Counted from the first letter of the stretch, positions 17,686-26,978 are shown. The stretch: DNA of 64,000 nucleotides from Nonlabens sp. MB-3u-79 (GCF_002831625.1 NZ_CP025116.1:1240001-1304000), one strand, 5' to 3'. The notes: generated by a model not told the origin, from the sequence alone. Translations and numbers: made by a program.

Positions 17686-18786
17686 ATGTGTAGAAGTTTA
17701 TTTCTTTTTTTACTAGGGGTTCTCGCTTTCGCGAAAGCGGTACCAGCACAAACTACTTCAAAGGCAAAACAGTACAAAGTGAAGACCGTTGCCTTTTATA
17801 ACTTAGAGAACCTTTTTGATATAGAGAACGACCCGAGCATCAATGATGAAGCCAGCCCTATCATGGAAATGGCCGAAGGAATTAGAGCAGATGTCTACCA
17901 AAAGAAGTTGACCTCTATGGCACGAGTGATACGCAAAATAGGTGCTGATAAGTCAGAATCGGCTCCATCTGTGATAGGTGTTTGTGAGATTGAAAACAGA
18001 AAAGTACTGGAAGACTTGGTCAATCACCCTCTACTCATCGAGTTTGATTATGGGATTGAGCATTACAATTCTCCAGATCGCCGTGGCATCGATACCGGAC
18101 TTTTGTATAAGAAAAGCGATTTTAAAGTATGGAATAGCGTGAGCAAGGAGCTGGTTATTTATGATAAAAGTAGCGGTAATCGCATTTATACTCGCGATCA
18201 GTTAGTAGTAACAGGTGAGCTGGATGGAGATAAGATGAGTCTTATCGTAAATCACTGGCCATCAAGGCGAGGCGGCGAACAAAAAAGCCGTCCTAATCGA
18301 GTTGCGGCTGCAGCCTTAAACAAAAGAGTGATCGATTCTTTACACAGTATTGATGCGATGTCTAAGATAATTATAATGGGAGATTTAAATGATGATCCTA
18401 TTAACGAGAGTGTTTTGGTAACCCTTAATGCACAAAAGGACAGAGAAGATGTACGGCCACAAATGATTTACAATCCTTACATTCAAATGTTAAAGGATGG
18501 ATTCAATACACTAGCTTATCGGGATGCAGGAAATATTTTTGATCAGATCATGTTTACCTATCCATTGTTAAATGAAGCAAATCAAGTAGGGTATCGTTAC
18601 TATCAAGCAAACATTTACAATCCAAGTTTTATGACCAGCAAAACCGGCAGGTACAAAGGCTACCCATTACGCAGCTTTGCAGATGGTGGTTTTACAGGAG
18701 GTTTTAGCGATCACTTTCCAGTGTATGTATATTTAGTCAAGGAAATCACAACTACCGAAGATTTGAAGACTCCTTCAAATAATTGA
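17686..18786 (+). CDS. Secreted endonuclease/exonuclease/phosphatase (EEP) family protein
   Basis: A 366-residue exported EEP-fold metalloenzyme, probably a nuclease. The signal peptide is MCRSLFLFLLGVLAFAKAVPA; its end is encoded by a family A palindrome (17725-17738). Catalytic blocks are FYNLENLFD (about 38-46), VCEIEN (metal-binding Glu), DRRGIDTGLLY, VNHWPSRRGG (His), IMGDLNDDP (Asp/Asn) and a terminal FSDHFPVYV (Asp-His). These fit a DNase I-like hydrolase acting on phosphodiester bonds outside the cytoplasm. It is divergent from the TonB receptor/DUF5689 pair, and this neighbourhood suggests extracellular nucleic-acid breakdown linked to uptake, an inference. A different phosphoester substrate remains possible. 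Confidence 0.88.
   Translation: MCRSLFLFLLGVLAFAKAVPAQTTSKAKQYKVKTVAFYNLENLFDIENDPSINDEASPIMEMAEGIRADVYQKKLTSMARVIRKIGADKSESAPSVIGVCEIENRKVLEDLVNHPLLIEFDYGIEHYNSPDRRGIDTGLLYKKSDFKVWNSVSKELVIYDKSSGNRIYTRDQLVVTGELDGDKMSLIVNHWPSRRGGEQKSRPNRVAAAALNKRVIDSLHSIDAMSKIIIMGDLNDDPINESVLVTLNAQKDREDVRPQMIYNPYIQMLKDGFNTLAYRDAGNIFDQIMFTYPLLNEANQVGYRYYQANIYNPSFMTSKTGRYKGYPLRSFADGGFTGGFSDHFPVYVYLVKEITTTEDLKTPSNN
17725..17738. repeat. Palindrome family A, copy 4
   Basis: Exact GCTTTCGCGAAAGC within the signal-peptide codons of the secreted nuclease, read A-F-A-K-A. Confidence 0.95.
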
Positions 18787-18803
18787 TACCGTTCAACTCA
18801 TAG

Positions 18804-18823
18804 CTCACCGACTCCAAGACTCC
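18804..18823. repeat. GAGTC-type short repeat, complement strand
   Basis: The complement reads GGAGTCTTGGAGTCGGTGAG and shares the 11-mer GAGTCGGTGAG with 28267-28277. It lies between the convergent nuclease and yraN genes. Confidence 0.55.
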
Positions 18824-18835
18824 AAGCGACCTTAT

Positions 18836-19201
18836 TTAAAAATGATAAAAAGCATCTTCAATATGCTCCAGCTTGGCACCGGCTTTATTTTTAATAATTG
18901 CCACGATATCAAAACGTACGTTTACATCCTCATCTTCCACAAAATTTTCTACAAAATGATTTGCCGTAGCTACCAGTCGTTGAATTTGACCATCTTTTAA
19001 AAAATCTTGTGGATCACCAAAGTCAGGCGTAGATCTGGTTTTTACTTCTACAATTACAACCGTATTTTCTATACGTGCAATAATATCGATCTCGCCTTTT
19101 TGAAACACATAGTTACGCATCAATATCTCATAACCATTTTTCAATAAATGCAAGGCAGCTAGTTCTTCACCTGCGTCTCCCAAGTCATTGTGCTCTGCCA
19201 T
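18836..19201 (-). CDS. YraN family (UPF0102) nuclease-like protein
   Basis: A 121-residue member of the YraN/UPF0102 family, a small restriction-endonuclease-like fold of unproven function. The core GEIDIIARIENTVVIVEVKT has the D...ExK pattern of PD-(D/E)XK nucleases, with Asp in EIDII and Glu-Val-Lys at its end. It starts with GDAGEELAALHLLKNGYEIL, typical of the family. Its ATG overlaps the stop codon of the upstream LD-carboxypeptidase gene by one base (TAATG), which suggests translational coupling. There is no signal peptide. Confidence 0.92.
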   Translation of the reverse strand: MAEHNDLGDAGEELAALHLLKNGYEILMRNYVFQKGEIDIIARIENTVVIVEVKTRSTPDFGDPQDFLKDGQIQRLVATANHFVENFVEDEDVNVRFDIVAIIKNKAGAKLEHIEDAFYHF

Positions 19202-20127
19202 TATGGAGTGAAGTTTATGATTTTTGGAGTGATCTCCAGGTGCATTTCTTTACCTAATTGTAACGTCCTGTGATCTTTAATATGACCAGCTGGGAAGTTA
19301 AAAATCACCGGATAATCATAACCTGCTGTGAGCGATAAAATGATTTCTTCAGCATTTTTGCCAAAGGCTATTTCATGATCATTCATATCAGTCATACCGC
19401 CTACGAGCAAAGCCTTTAAACCTTTAAGTTTTCCGGCTCTTTTAAGCGAGTACATCATGCGTTCTATGTGGTAGAGGTACTCATCGATCTCTTCTATAAA
19501 TAGTATATGACCTTCTGTTTCTGGAAAGCTGTCACTACCCAATAGGCTATATAATATGGATAGATTACCACCTACTATAGGCGCAGTTATCACCTGACTA
19601 GTTAATGAAAAAGTGTTTTGAATAGAGAGGCTTTGGCTTTCGCCAAAAAGCGTTCTTCTCAAGCTTTCCACACTCTTTTCTGGTTTGTCTTTCAATTCCA
19701 AGGGCATAAAACTATGTACGCTAGAAAAGCCCAAAGATTGCAATTTGCCGTGTAACAAAGTGACATCTGAGTAACCTATGATGGTGGTTGGTTTCGCTTT
19801 CGCGCTGCGTGCTGAGCTTGCCGAAGTAAAAGCGGAAAAATCAATAGCATCTATCAATTGGATCGTTCCATAACCACCACGAGCGATCCATATCGCTTTA
19901 ATTTCTGGATCGTCAATCGCTTGTTGAAAATCTGCTAAGCGCTCTTCTTTTGTACCACCAAATTGATGCTCTTTTTTACCGATAGTATTTCCAAAACTCA
20001 CTTGTAAGCCCCAAGATTCTAATAGCTTTTGAGCAGGTTGGAGTTGACGTTCGTCGGCACTTCTTGCGGTGCAAAGTATTCTGACGTGATCGCCTTTTTT
20101 AAGGTAAGAAGCTGATTTATAATTCAA
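19201..20127 (-). CDS. LD-carboxypeptidase, peptidase S66 family
   Basis: A 308-residue serine peptidase of the S66 family (LdcA/MccF), expected to remove the terminal D-alanine from muropeptide tetrapeptides during cell-wall recycling. Catalytic elements visible are Ser120 in IIGYSDVT, Glu in FIEEIDEYLYHIERM, and His in PAGHIKDH. MccF-like self-immunity enzymes share these, so the exact substrate is inferred. No signal peptide, hence cytosolic. Residues 99-111 (AF-TSASSARS-AKA) are encoded by a split family A palindrome with an in-frame insert just before the catalytic serine. It is the upstream member of a two-gene operon with yraN. Confidence 0.9.
   Translation of the reverse strand: MNYKSASYLKKGDHVRILCTARSADERQLQPAQKLLESWGLQVSFGNTIGKKEHQFGGTKEERLADFQQAIDDPEIKAIWIARGGYGTIQLIDAIDFSAFTSASSARSAKAKPTTIIGYSDVTLLHGKLQSLGFSSVHSFMPLELKDKPEKSVESLRRTLFGESQSLSIQNTFSLTSQVITAPIVGGNLSILYSLLGSDSFPETEGHILFIEEIDEYLYHIERMMYSLKRAGKLKGLKALLVGGMTDMNDHEIAFGKNAEEIILSLTAGYDYPVIFNFPAGHIKDHRTLQLGKEMHLEITPKIINFTP
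19796..19835. repeat. Split family A palindrome with a 23-base insert
   Basis: GCTTTCGCG (19796-19804) and AAAAGCGG (19828-19835) flank CTGCGTGCTGAGCTTGCCG plus AAGT. In the coding frame it encodes AF, eight extra residues, then AKA. Confidence 0.7.
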
Positions 20128-20272
20128 TGAGAAATTTATTTTTATTTGATTTAAACTTTTTTAAACACTAAAAGTCAGAAGACTAAGTTAGTATTTTATA
20201 TATTAAACTCGTTTTTAAGAACTGAAGTCTTGTAAAGACCAAACTTGCCAACCCTTCTAACTAAAATTTACC

Positions 20273-21724
20273 ATGGAAACACTTAATTCCTGCAATACAG
20301 CATCGCTAGTACTTTATACGGATATTGCTACAAATCCATGGGATATAGGAAAAGTACGTCACCTATTAAGAAGATTAGGTTATGGGCTGGATCAGGCACA
20401 AGAAGCTATTGCTTTGACACAAGTTCCTGATGTATTCATAGAAAATTACATCAACACTGCAGCTAATTATGCAGTTTCTCCTGCGCCATCTTGGGCTTTT
20501 TGGAGTGCAAGTGATTATACAAATTTGAATACGGAGCGTACTGCTCAGATACAACAATGGTATGCTCAAGTTTTTAATGATACCATCAATCTAGATTTTA
20601 GAGCGAGAATGACCTTGTTCTGGCACAACCATTTTGTAACCAGAATTGATGATTATCAAGCTCCTAGCTGGATGTATCAATACTATAACTTACTGCAGAC
20701 TCATGCTTTGGGTAATTTTAAGACCCTCACCAAAGAAATGGGTAAAAATGAGTCCATGTTGGTTTTCTTAAACGGTGTATTGAACAATAGATTCAACCCT
20801 AATGAAAACTATGCTAGAGAATTGCTAGAGCTTTTTACCTTAGGAGAAAATAATAATTATACGCAAACAGATGTAGTAGAAGCCGCTAGAGCATTGACGG
20901 GGTATAATAACTTCACAGAATTAGGTGCTCCTATAGTATTCCAACAAGCTACATTTGACGACACACCGAAAACTATTTTTGGAGCTACAGCAAATTACAA
21001 TCACGATAGTTTAATAGACCACTTGTTTGCTGTACGAGCTAATGAGATCTCTGACTTTATAGTAAAGAAAATTTACAGAGCCTTTGTAAGTCCTGAATTA
21101 CCCACACAAAACATCATCGACCAGCTAGCGCTGACATTTAGAAATGCCAACTGGGAAATTCAACCAGTAGTGAAGCAGTTGTTTAAAAGTGAGCACTTTT
21201 TTGATCCAGAAGCAAGAGCAACGGTCATTAAAGACCCTCTGGATTGTTTAGTAATATTTATTAAGGAAGCTAACTTTAATTATCCACAAGTAAGTTGGAA
21301 TACGTTATTCTATTTTACCTCTATTCTAGGACAACGATATTTTAACCCTGTAGATGTTGCCGGCTGGCAAGGGGATAGAGATTGGGTCAATAGCAGTACC
21401 ATTACTGGCAGATGGCAGGCACAAGAATACATCATGTGGACCATGTGGAATATAGATCAAGAATTATTTAGAAATATTGCTTTAGATAATTCTGCCTCCT
21501 TAAACGATCCTGCTGTTATAGCAAGAGATATTGTAGATCGGTTGGTGCCTCAAAGTCTTTATACAGCTTCTGATTATGCACTAGCAACAACCGTTTTTAA
21601 AGGAGATGTTCCAGAGAATTATTACACTACGATGCAATGGAATCTCAATTGGGGCTCTGTTCCATTTCAGGTGATACTGTTGCTACAACATATTTTTAGA
21701 ATGCCAGAATTCCAACTTAAATAA
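20273..21724 (+). CDS. DUF1800 family protein
   Basis: A 483-residue DUF1800 protein. The family is widespread but its biochemical role is not established. Characteristic blocks are VRHLLRRLGYG (about residues 28-38), MTLFWHNHFVTR (about 118-129), NENYARELLELFTLGENN (about 181-198) and DVAGWQGDRDWVNSS near 365. The histidine-rich WHNHF segment could bind metal (inference). No signal peptide is recognised at this start. The next gene begins 7 bases after its stop and encodes a DUF1501 protein; DUF1800-DUF1501 gene pairs recur across bacteria, so the products probably act together. No clear -7 element was found. Confidence 0.9.
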   Translation: METLNSCNTASLVLYTDIATNPWDIGKVRHLLRRLGYGLDQAQEAIALTQVPDVFIENYINTAANYAVSPAPSWAFWSASDYTNLNTERTAQIQQWYAQVFNDTINLDFRARMTLFWHNHFVTRIDDYQAPSWMYQYYNLLQTHALGNFKTLTKEMGKNESMLVFLNGVLNNRFNPNENYARELLELFTLGENNNYTQTDVVEAARALTGYNNFTELGAPIVFQQATFDDTPKTIFGATANYNHDSLIDHLFAVRANEISDFIVKKIYRAFVSPELPTQNIIDQLALTFRNANWEIQPVVKQLFKSEHFFDPEARATVIKDPLDCLVIFIKEANFNYPQVSWNTLFYFTSILGQRYFNPVDVAGWQGDRDWVNSSTITGRWQAQEYIMWTMWNIDQELFRNIALDNSASLNDPAVIARDIVDRLVPQSLYTASDYALATTVFKGDVPENYYTTMQWNLNWGSVPFQVILLLQHIFRMPEFQLK

Positions 21725-21731
21725 TAGCGCT

Positions 21732-23336
21732 ATGTGTGATACTCATAAAAAACACCTAGATCCAAATTCTCCATCGCATCACGAGGAACACGAATCTTGG
21801 AATAGAAGGACCTTTTTACAAGCACTAGGAATAGCAGGAGCCGGGGCGTTTACTCTTGGTGGATCTCAGATTTCTAGCGCAATGACCTCACCTATTACAG
21901 CAGCACTTGCCGCAAGCACCAACGACCGTGTATTGGTTGTAATAAGACTTAAAGGAGGTAATGACGGGTTGAATACCATTGTGCCCGTCTACGATTACAG
22001 TACTTATGCAGCTAACCGAGCAAGTATTGCCTTACCACAAAACTCTTTATATAATTTAAGCCCAGATTTTGGCTTGCCTTCTTTTATGAGCTCCTTACAA
22101 TCTAGGTGGGGGAATGGAGAAATGAAAATCGTTCATGGAGTCGGTTATCCAGGGCAAAACCTATCACATTTTAGATCTAGTGATATCTGGGCAAGTACAG
22201 AGCCAGTTGCAGTAGAAGAATCTGGCTGGATGGGTAGATTTTTTGAAAACGAATTTCCCAACTTTTTATTGAGTCCGCCGGCTATTCCACCAGCGATACA
22301 AATAGGTAGTTTAGGAAATCTGGCTTTTGAAGGTTTGCAGACTAATTACGCCTTTTCTGTGGCAGACCCACAGCAATTGTATAACCTCGCCCAAAACGGT
22401 TGGCAACACGACGCCATCAACGTACCGCCATGTACTTATGGAGATCAATTGAGTTTTTTAAGGTCTACCACCAACAACACCTTTCAATATGCAGGAGTCA
22501 TCAATAACGCATATCAGGCAAGTACGACCCAAGCTACTTATGGAAATCACTCTATTGCAGAGCAGTTTTCTATTGTGGCGAGATTGATCAAAGGCCAGTT
22601 AGGTACAAAAGTTTATATGGTCACCCTAGACGGTTTTGATACCCATGCAAATCAGGCGGGAACACATGCCGACCGCATGCAAAAACTCTCTGAATCTATA
22701 GATGCGTTCTACAACGATCTTGCCGCTTATGGAAATCAAGATGAAGTGCTTTGCATGACGATTTCTGAGTTTGGTAGAAGAGTAGAAGAGAATGGTTCTA
22801 ATGGAACTGATCATGGCGCCGCTGCACCTATGATGCTTTTCGGTGGCGGATTGAATGGAAACGGGTTTATAGGCTCGCATCCAAGTATGACTAATCTGGA
22901 TGCCAATGGCAACATGATTTACAGCACCGATTTTAGAGATGTTTATTCCACGGTGATGAAAGACTGGTTGTGCATCCCAACATCTGTAGTAGATCAGGCG
23001 ATGCTCAATGGTAATTTCAATACACTCAACCTAGGATTCAATTGCACTACGGCTGGAATAGGCGACTTTACCGATAAAGACTTCCGTCATTTTGTGATCA
23101 ATAAACCACAACAGGCGAGTTTGCATATACAGTTAGAAAGTGGTCGTAAATTGGACATTCGTATTTACAATATGCTGGGTCAGGAAATAGGTCAGCTGGC
23201 AAATCGATACTTCTTACCCGGCGTTCACGAGATGAATATCCAAGAGACTTTGTCGTCTAGAATTTCCTCAGGTCAGTATATTTATAAAATTGAAACTAAC
23301 GGACAGCAGTACAGCAGTCAGTTTGTGATGCAATAG
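21732..23336 (+). CDS. DUF1501 family exported protein with Tat-like signal and T9SS sorting domain
   Basis: A 534-residue DUF1501 protein, of the alkaline-phosphatase-like sulfatase superfamily but of unknown activity. The N-terminus carries a twin-arginine-like motif NRRTFLQALG (Arg25-Arg26) before a hydrophobic stretch. The core has VVIRLKGGNDGLNTIVPV, GYPGQNLSHFRSSDIWAS and an FGRRVEENGSNGTDHG block with likely metal ligands. The last ~75 residues (RIYNMLGQEIGQL...YIYKIETNGQQYSSQFVMQ) look like a type A C-terminal sorting domain of the type IX system. Export to the surface is thus likely, though combining a Tat-like signal with a T9SS domain is unusual. It is co-transcribed with the DUF1800 gene. 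Confidence 0.9.
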   Translation: MCDTHKKHLDPNSPSHHEEHESWNRRTFLQALGIAGAGAFTLGGSQISSAMTSPITAALAASTNDRVLVVIRLKGGNDGLNTIVPVYDYSTYAANRASIALPQNSLYNLSPDFGLPSFMSSLQSRWGNGEMKIVHGVGYPGQNLSHFRSSDIWASTEPVAVEESGWMGRFFENEFPNFLLSPPAIPPAIQIGSLGNLAFEGLQTNYAFSVADPQQLYNLAQNGWQHDAINVPPCTYGDQLSFLRSTTNNTFQYAGVINNAYQASTTQATYGNHSIAEQFSIVARLIKGQLGTKVYMVTLDGFDTHANQAGTHADRMQKLSESIDAFYNDLAAYGNQDEVLCMTISEFGRRVEENGSNGTDHGAAAPMMLFGGGLNGNGFIGSHPSMTNLDANGNMIYSTDFRDVYSTVMKDWLCIPTSVVDQAMLNGNFNTLNLGFNCTTAGIGDFTDKDFRHFVINKPQQASLHIQLESGRKLDIRIYNMLGQEIGQLANRYFLPGVHEMNIQETLSSRISSGQYIYKIETNGQQYSSQFVMQ

Positions 23337-23351
23337 GCGTAGGGCTGTTTC

Positions 23352-23365
23352 GCTTTCGCGAAAGT
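23352..23365. repeat. Palindrome family A, copy 5 (one mismatch)
   Basis: GCTTTCGCGAAAGT, 15 bases after the DUF1501 stop, flanked by GTTTC and GAAAC which lengthen the inverted repeat. Confidence 0.85.
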
Positions 23366-23422
23366 GAAACACATCTCCAAAATACTGCCCATTAAAGGCC
23401 CTTAAACCTGCCTCAGATATCG

Positions 23423-23430
23423 TAAATTTG
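23423..23430 (+). promoter_or_regulatory. Candidate -7 element (TAAATTTG) of metG
   Basis: TAAATTTG fits TAnnTTTG and ends 19 bases before the metG ATG. Confidence 0.6.
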
Positions 23431-23449
23431 CAGCTTTCAAAAGAATTTC

Positions 23450-25555
23450 ATGAGCGATCAAAAACGTTTTACGATTACGGCAGCATTGCCTTATACAAAT
23501 GGACCTGTTCACATAGGTCACCTTGCTGGAGTCTATGTTCCTGCAGATATTTTTGCGCGCTACCAGCGTATGAAGGGCAGCGATGTGGCTTTTATTTGCG
23601 GTAGTGATGAGCATGGAGTGCCTATTACGATCAAAGCTAAAAAGGAAGGTATTACTCCGCAAGAATTGGTGAATCGCTATCATAAAATCATCGGTGATTC
23701 CTTTAAGGAATTTGGTATTTCTTTTGATAATTACAGCCGTACCAGCGCACCTATACATCATGAAACGGCCAGTGCTTTTTTTACCAAGTTATACAATGAG
23801 GGTAAATTTATCGAGCAAGTGACCGAGCAATTATACGATCCAGAAGCAGACCAGTTTCTAGCAGATCGTTTTGTAGTAGGAACTTGCCCTAAATGTGGCA
23901 ACACAGAGTCTTATGGAGATCAATGTGAGAAATGTGGAACTTCTCATAATGGTACCGATTTGATCGACCCTAAAAGTGCGATTACAGGAAATACCCCAGA
24001 ATTAAAAGCAACTAAACACTGGTTCTTACCACTAGATCAATACAGCGACTGGTTGAACGAGTGGATTGTAGAAGGACATTCAAAAGACTGGAAAACAAAC
24101 GTGTTGGGTCAGGTAAAAAGCTGGATCACTGATGGATTGCACCCACGCGCAGTGACTCGTGATCTGGACTGGGGAATTCCCGTGCCCGTAGAAGGAGCCG
24201 ATGGTAAAGTACTTTATGTGTGGTTTGATGCACCTATTGGGTATATTTCTGCTACTAAAGAATGGGCAGCTCGTGAAGGAAAGAACTGGGAAGACTATTG
24301 GAAGAAAGACGATACATCCCTGCTGCATTTTATAGGGAAAGACAATATTGTTTTTCATTGTATCATTTTCCCTGCGATGTTAAAAGCACATGGGGAGTAT
24401 ATTTTGCCAGAAAATGTTCCTGCAAACGAATTCTTAAATCTAGAAGATGATAAGATTTCTACGTCTAGAAATTGGGCCGTATGGTTGCATGAATATTTAC
24501 AAGATTTTCCAGAACAGCAGGATGTATTGCGTTATGTATTAACAGCAAATGCGCCAGAGACTAAAGACAATAACTTTACTTGGAAAGATTTTCAAGCACG
24601 AAATAACAATGAGTTGGTAGCTAATCTTGGAAACTTTGTAAACCGAGTGGTTGTACTGACCAATAAGTATTATGAAGGAGTTGTTCCAGAAACTATGGAA
24701 CTTACCGAGCGTGATCAAAAGGTATTGGACCAAATCAAGAACTTCCCTAAATCTATAGGAGACAGTCTGGATAGGTACCGTTTTAGAGAGGCGCTTCAGG
24801 ACTTGATGAATTTGTCCAGTTTAGGAAACAAATACATTGCTGAGGAAGGATTAGAACCTTGGAAACTCGTAAAAACCAATCCAGAGCAAGTGCAAAACAT
24901 CATGTATGTGTGTTTACAACTCACTACAGCTTTGGCTATTTTAAGTGAGCCGTTTTTACCACATACATCAACGAAGTTGAAAAACATTCTTGGCTATTCC
25001 GCACTTGATGCGGAAGCTGCTGGAACTGATAAAAAAGCCGGTCCTATAGAAGCAAGTTGGGATCGCGTTGCCAGTTCAGAGCCGCTACTTCCATCAGGAC
25101 ACAAAATCAACGCATCAGAATTGCTTTTTTCCAAAATAGAGGACGAGCAAATCCAAGCGCAACTCGATAAACTAGAAGCTACAAAAGCTGCAAATGCGGC
25201 AACAATTCCTCACCTTATGCCACAAAAAGAAGAAACTAATTACGACGATTTCATGAAAATGGACCTGCGAGTGGGAGAAATTCTAACTGCCGAAAGAATG
25301 CCTAAAACAGATAAGTTAATGGTCATGACGGTAGATACAGGAATCGATAAAAGAACCATTGTTTCAGGAATCGCAAAACACTACACTGCCGAAGAATTAG
25401 TAGGTCGTAAAGTAACTGTTCTTGCAAATTTAGCTCCAAGAAAATTACGTGGTGTAGAGTCTCAAGGAATGATTTTACTTGCCGAGGATCCAGAAGGAAA
25501 ATTGGTTTTTGTCAATCCAGATGATGCAGTGGTGAATGGGTCGACTATTGCTTAA
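23450..25555 (+). CDS. metG: Methionyl-tRNA synthetase
   Basis: A 701-residue class I synthetase charging initiator and elongator tRNA-Met. The HIGH motif is exact at residues 21-24 ([10 protein letters not shown]). Zinc-knuckle cysteines are in CPKCGN and CEKCGTS (about 146-163). The second signature is KISTS in DDKISTSRN (about 333). A C-terminal tRNA-binding (OB-fold) domain occupies about the last 105 residues ([12 protein letters not shown] onward), giving the long, dimeric form. It has its own -7 element and is followed by a family B palindrome before a convergent lipoprotein gene. Confidence 0.98.
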   Translation: MSDQKRFTITAALPYTNGPVHIGHLAGVYVPADIFARYQRMKGSDVAFICGSDEHGVPITIKAKKEGITPQELVNRYHKIIGDSFKEFGISFDNYSRTSAPIHHETASAFFTKLYNEGKFIEQVTEQLYDPEADQFLADRFVVGTCPKCGNTESYGDQCEKCGTSHNGTDLIDPKSAITGNTPELKATKHWFLPLDQYSDWLNEWIVEGHSKDWKTNVLGQVKSWITDGLHPRAVTRDLDWGIPVPVEGADGKVLYVWFDAPIGYISATKEWAAREGKNWEDYWKKDDTSLLHFIGKDNIVFHCIIFPAMLKAHGEYILPENVPANEFLNLEDDKISTSRNWAVWLHEYLQDFPEQQDVLRYVLTANAPETKDNNFTWKDFQARNNNELVANLGNFVNRVVVLTNKYYEGVVPETMELTERDQKVLDQIKNFPKSIGDSLDRYRFREALQDLMNLSSLGNKYIAEEGLEPWKLVKTNPEQVQNIMYVCLQLTTALAILSEPFLPHTSTKLKNILGYSALDAEAAGTDKKAGPIEASWDRVASSEPLLPSGHKINASELLFSKIEDEQIQAQLDKLEATKAANAATIPHLMPQKEETNYDDFMKMDLRVGEILTAERMPKTDKLMVMTVDTGIDKRTIVSGIAKHYTAEELVGRKVTVLANLAPRKLRGVESQGMILLAEDPEGKLVFVNPDDAVVNGSTIA

Positions 25556-25564
25556 TTGTATTTT

Positions 25565-25594
25565 CCTAAGAGCAGACTTAAGTCTGCCCTTAGG
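25565..25594. repeat. 30-bp palindrome, family B copy 2
   Basis: Same sequence as 646-675 with one base changed in the left arm (CCTAAGAGCAGACTT). It lies 10 bases after the metG stop, between convergent genes, and could act as a bidirectional hairpin, though no T-run follows. Confidence 0.85.
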
Positions 25595-25634
25595 AAAAGC
25601 TGCGACTGCGACTATAATCTGACTGCCTACTGGC

Positions 25635-26741
25635 TTAATCCTGCCACTCAGCAATAAACAAGTTGGTATCTCGTCCACCGCCATTATTGCGGTTAGAAGA
25701 AAAAGCCAGGTATTTTCCATTGTTAGAAAAAACTGGGAAAGCGTCAAAAGTGTCCCCATGTGTGATGCGTTCTAGACCAGTTCCATCGGTATTGATCATG
25801 TATAAGTTGAAAGGGAAACCTCGCTCTGACTCAAAGTTAGAAGAGAACAAGACCCGTTTTCCATCTGGTAAAAAGAATGGAGACCAGTTGGCATTTCCCA
25901 GCTGAGTTAACTGACGCAAATCAGAGCCGTCGGCATTACAGATGTAGAGTTCCATTTCTGTAGGTTGCACCAATCCCGTTTTCAGTAAATCTTGGTATTC
26001 TTTAATTTCTGCTTCGGTTTTAGGTCGTGAAGAACGGAAGATCAATTGCGTTCCATCTGGGGAGAAAAAGGCACCACCATCATAACCTAGTTCAAAGGTG
26101 ATTTGCTTGACATCGCTGCCGTCTATATTCATCGTATACAGCTCTAAATCGCCGCTGCGATCACTGGTAAAAACTATTTTATCACCTTGAGGAGAGACTG
26201 TAGGCTCTGCATCATAGCCTTTTTCATTGGTAAGTTGTGCCGTGATGTTTCCTTCTAGGTCGGCTACAAAAATGTCGTAGCTATCATAAATAGGCCATAC
26301 ATATTTACCATTTTCCTTTAATGGCGTATCTGGACACTCCTCCATTTCAAGATGGGTGCTGGCATAAATGATGTGTTGATTATCAGGTAAGAAATATGCA
26401 CAAGTGGTTCTTCCTTTGCCAGTAGAGACCATTTTCGGTACGCTTTCGCGAAAGCTGTCTCCGTTATTCATCAAGAACATTTGATCACAATTCACGTCCC
26501 AATCTGCATAGTTGCTTTGAAAGATGAGCTGCTTGTCGTCAAAACTCCAATAGGCCTCAGCATTATCACCACCAAAAGTGACTTGATACATATCCTTAAA
26601 ATGCTTTTCACCTTCCATGATAAGTGGATTTGCATTTGCTGTTTCTTTTTCGGTATCAGTTGCTGCTACCTTTTCAGTAGTTGCTGTTTCTTTACAACTG
26701 ATAAGGGAAACGATGGAAATAAGGAATAAGAACTTTTTCAT
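25635..26741 (-). CDS. TolB-like PD40 beta-propeller lipoprotein
   Basis: A 368-residue predicted lipoprotein with lipobox SLISC (Cys16), followed by a low-complexity Thr/Glu linker. The body is a beta-propeller built from PD40/WD40-like TolB repeats such as PTVSPQGDKIVFTSDRSGD, AFFSPDGTQLIFRSSRP and PVFSNNGKYLAFSSNRNN. Such propellers bind proteins or act as accessory domains; no catalytic motif is visible. It is divergent from an M28 peptidase lipoprotein gene, with 237 bases between them, so a joint role at the cell envelope is possible. The palindrome copy at 26442-26455 encodes FRES. Confidence 0.85.
   Translation of the reverse strand: MKKFLFLISIVSLISCKETATTEKVAATDTEKETANANPLIMEGEKHFKDMYQVTFGGDNAEAYWSFDDKQLIFQSNYADWDVNCDQMFLMNNGDSFRESVPKMVSTGKGRTTCAYFLPDNQHIIYASTHLEMEECPDTPLKENGKYVWPIYDSYDIFVADLEGNITAQLTNEKGYDAEPTVSPQGDKIVFTSDRSGDLELYTMNIDGSDVKQITFELGYDGGAFFSPDGTQLIFRSSRPKTEAEIKEYQDLLKTGLVQPTEMELYICNADGSDLRQLTQLGNANWSPFFLPDGKRVLFSSNFESERGFPFNLYMINTDGTGLERITHGDTFDAFPVFSNNGKYLAFSSNRNNGGGRDTNLFIAEWQD
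26442..26455. repeat. Palindrome family A, copy 6
   Basis: Exact GCTTTCGCGAAAGC inside the propeller lipoprotein gene, read D-S-F-R-E-S. Confidence 0.95.
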
Positions 26742-26978
26742 GGATGATGTAATTTTGGGTAAAAATAAGTGATATACTTTATGTACGTGTAAACCGTATC
26801 TTTATATCATGAAATCGCATCTAATAATTCAATTAAAAAACCCTTAGACGTGACAGTCTCAGGCGTTTTTCTGAGATCAGGAAAACGATTAAAAGTAATG
26901 AACACCTTATAAAACCATTTTTATCAGTGTTGGAAAAGTGGTTTTCAAAAAACTAAAATAACAGCTCAACTACGAAAT

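Noticed and set aside
19635..19652. GGCTTTCGCCAAAAAGCG in the LD-carboxypeptidase gene as a palindrome copy
   Set aside because: It lacks the CGCG centre and symmetry; the encoded residues fit the protein without invoking a repeat.
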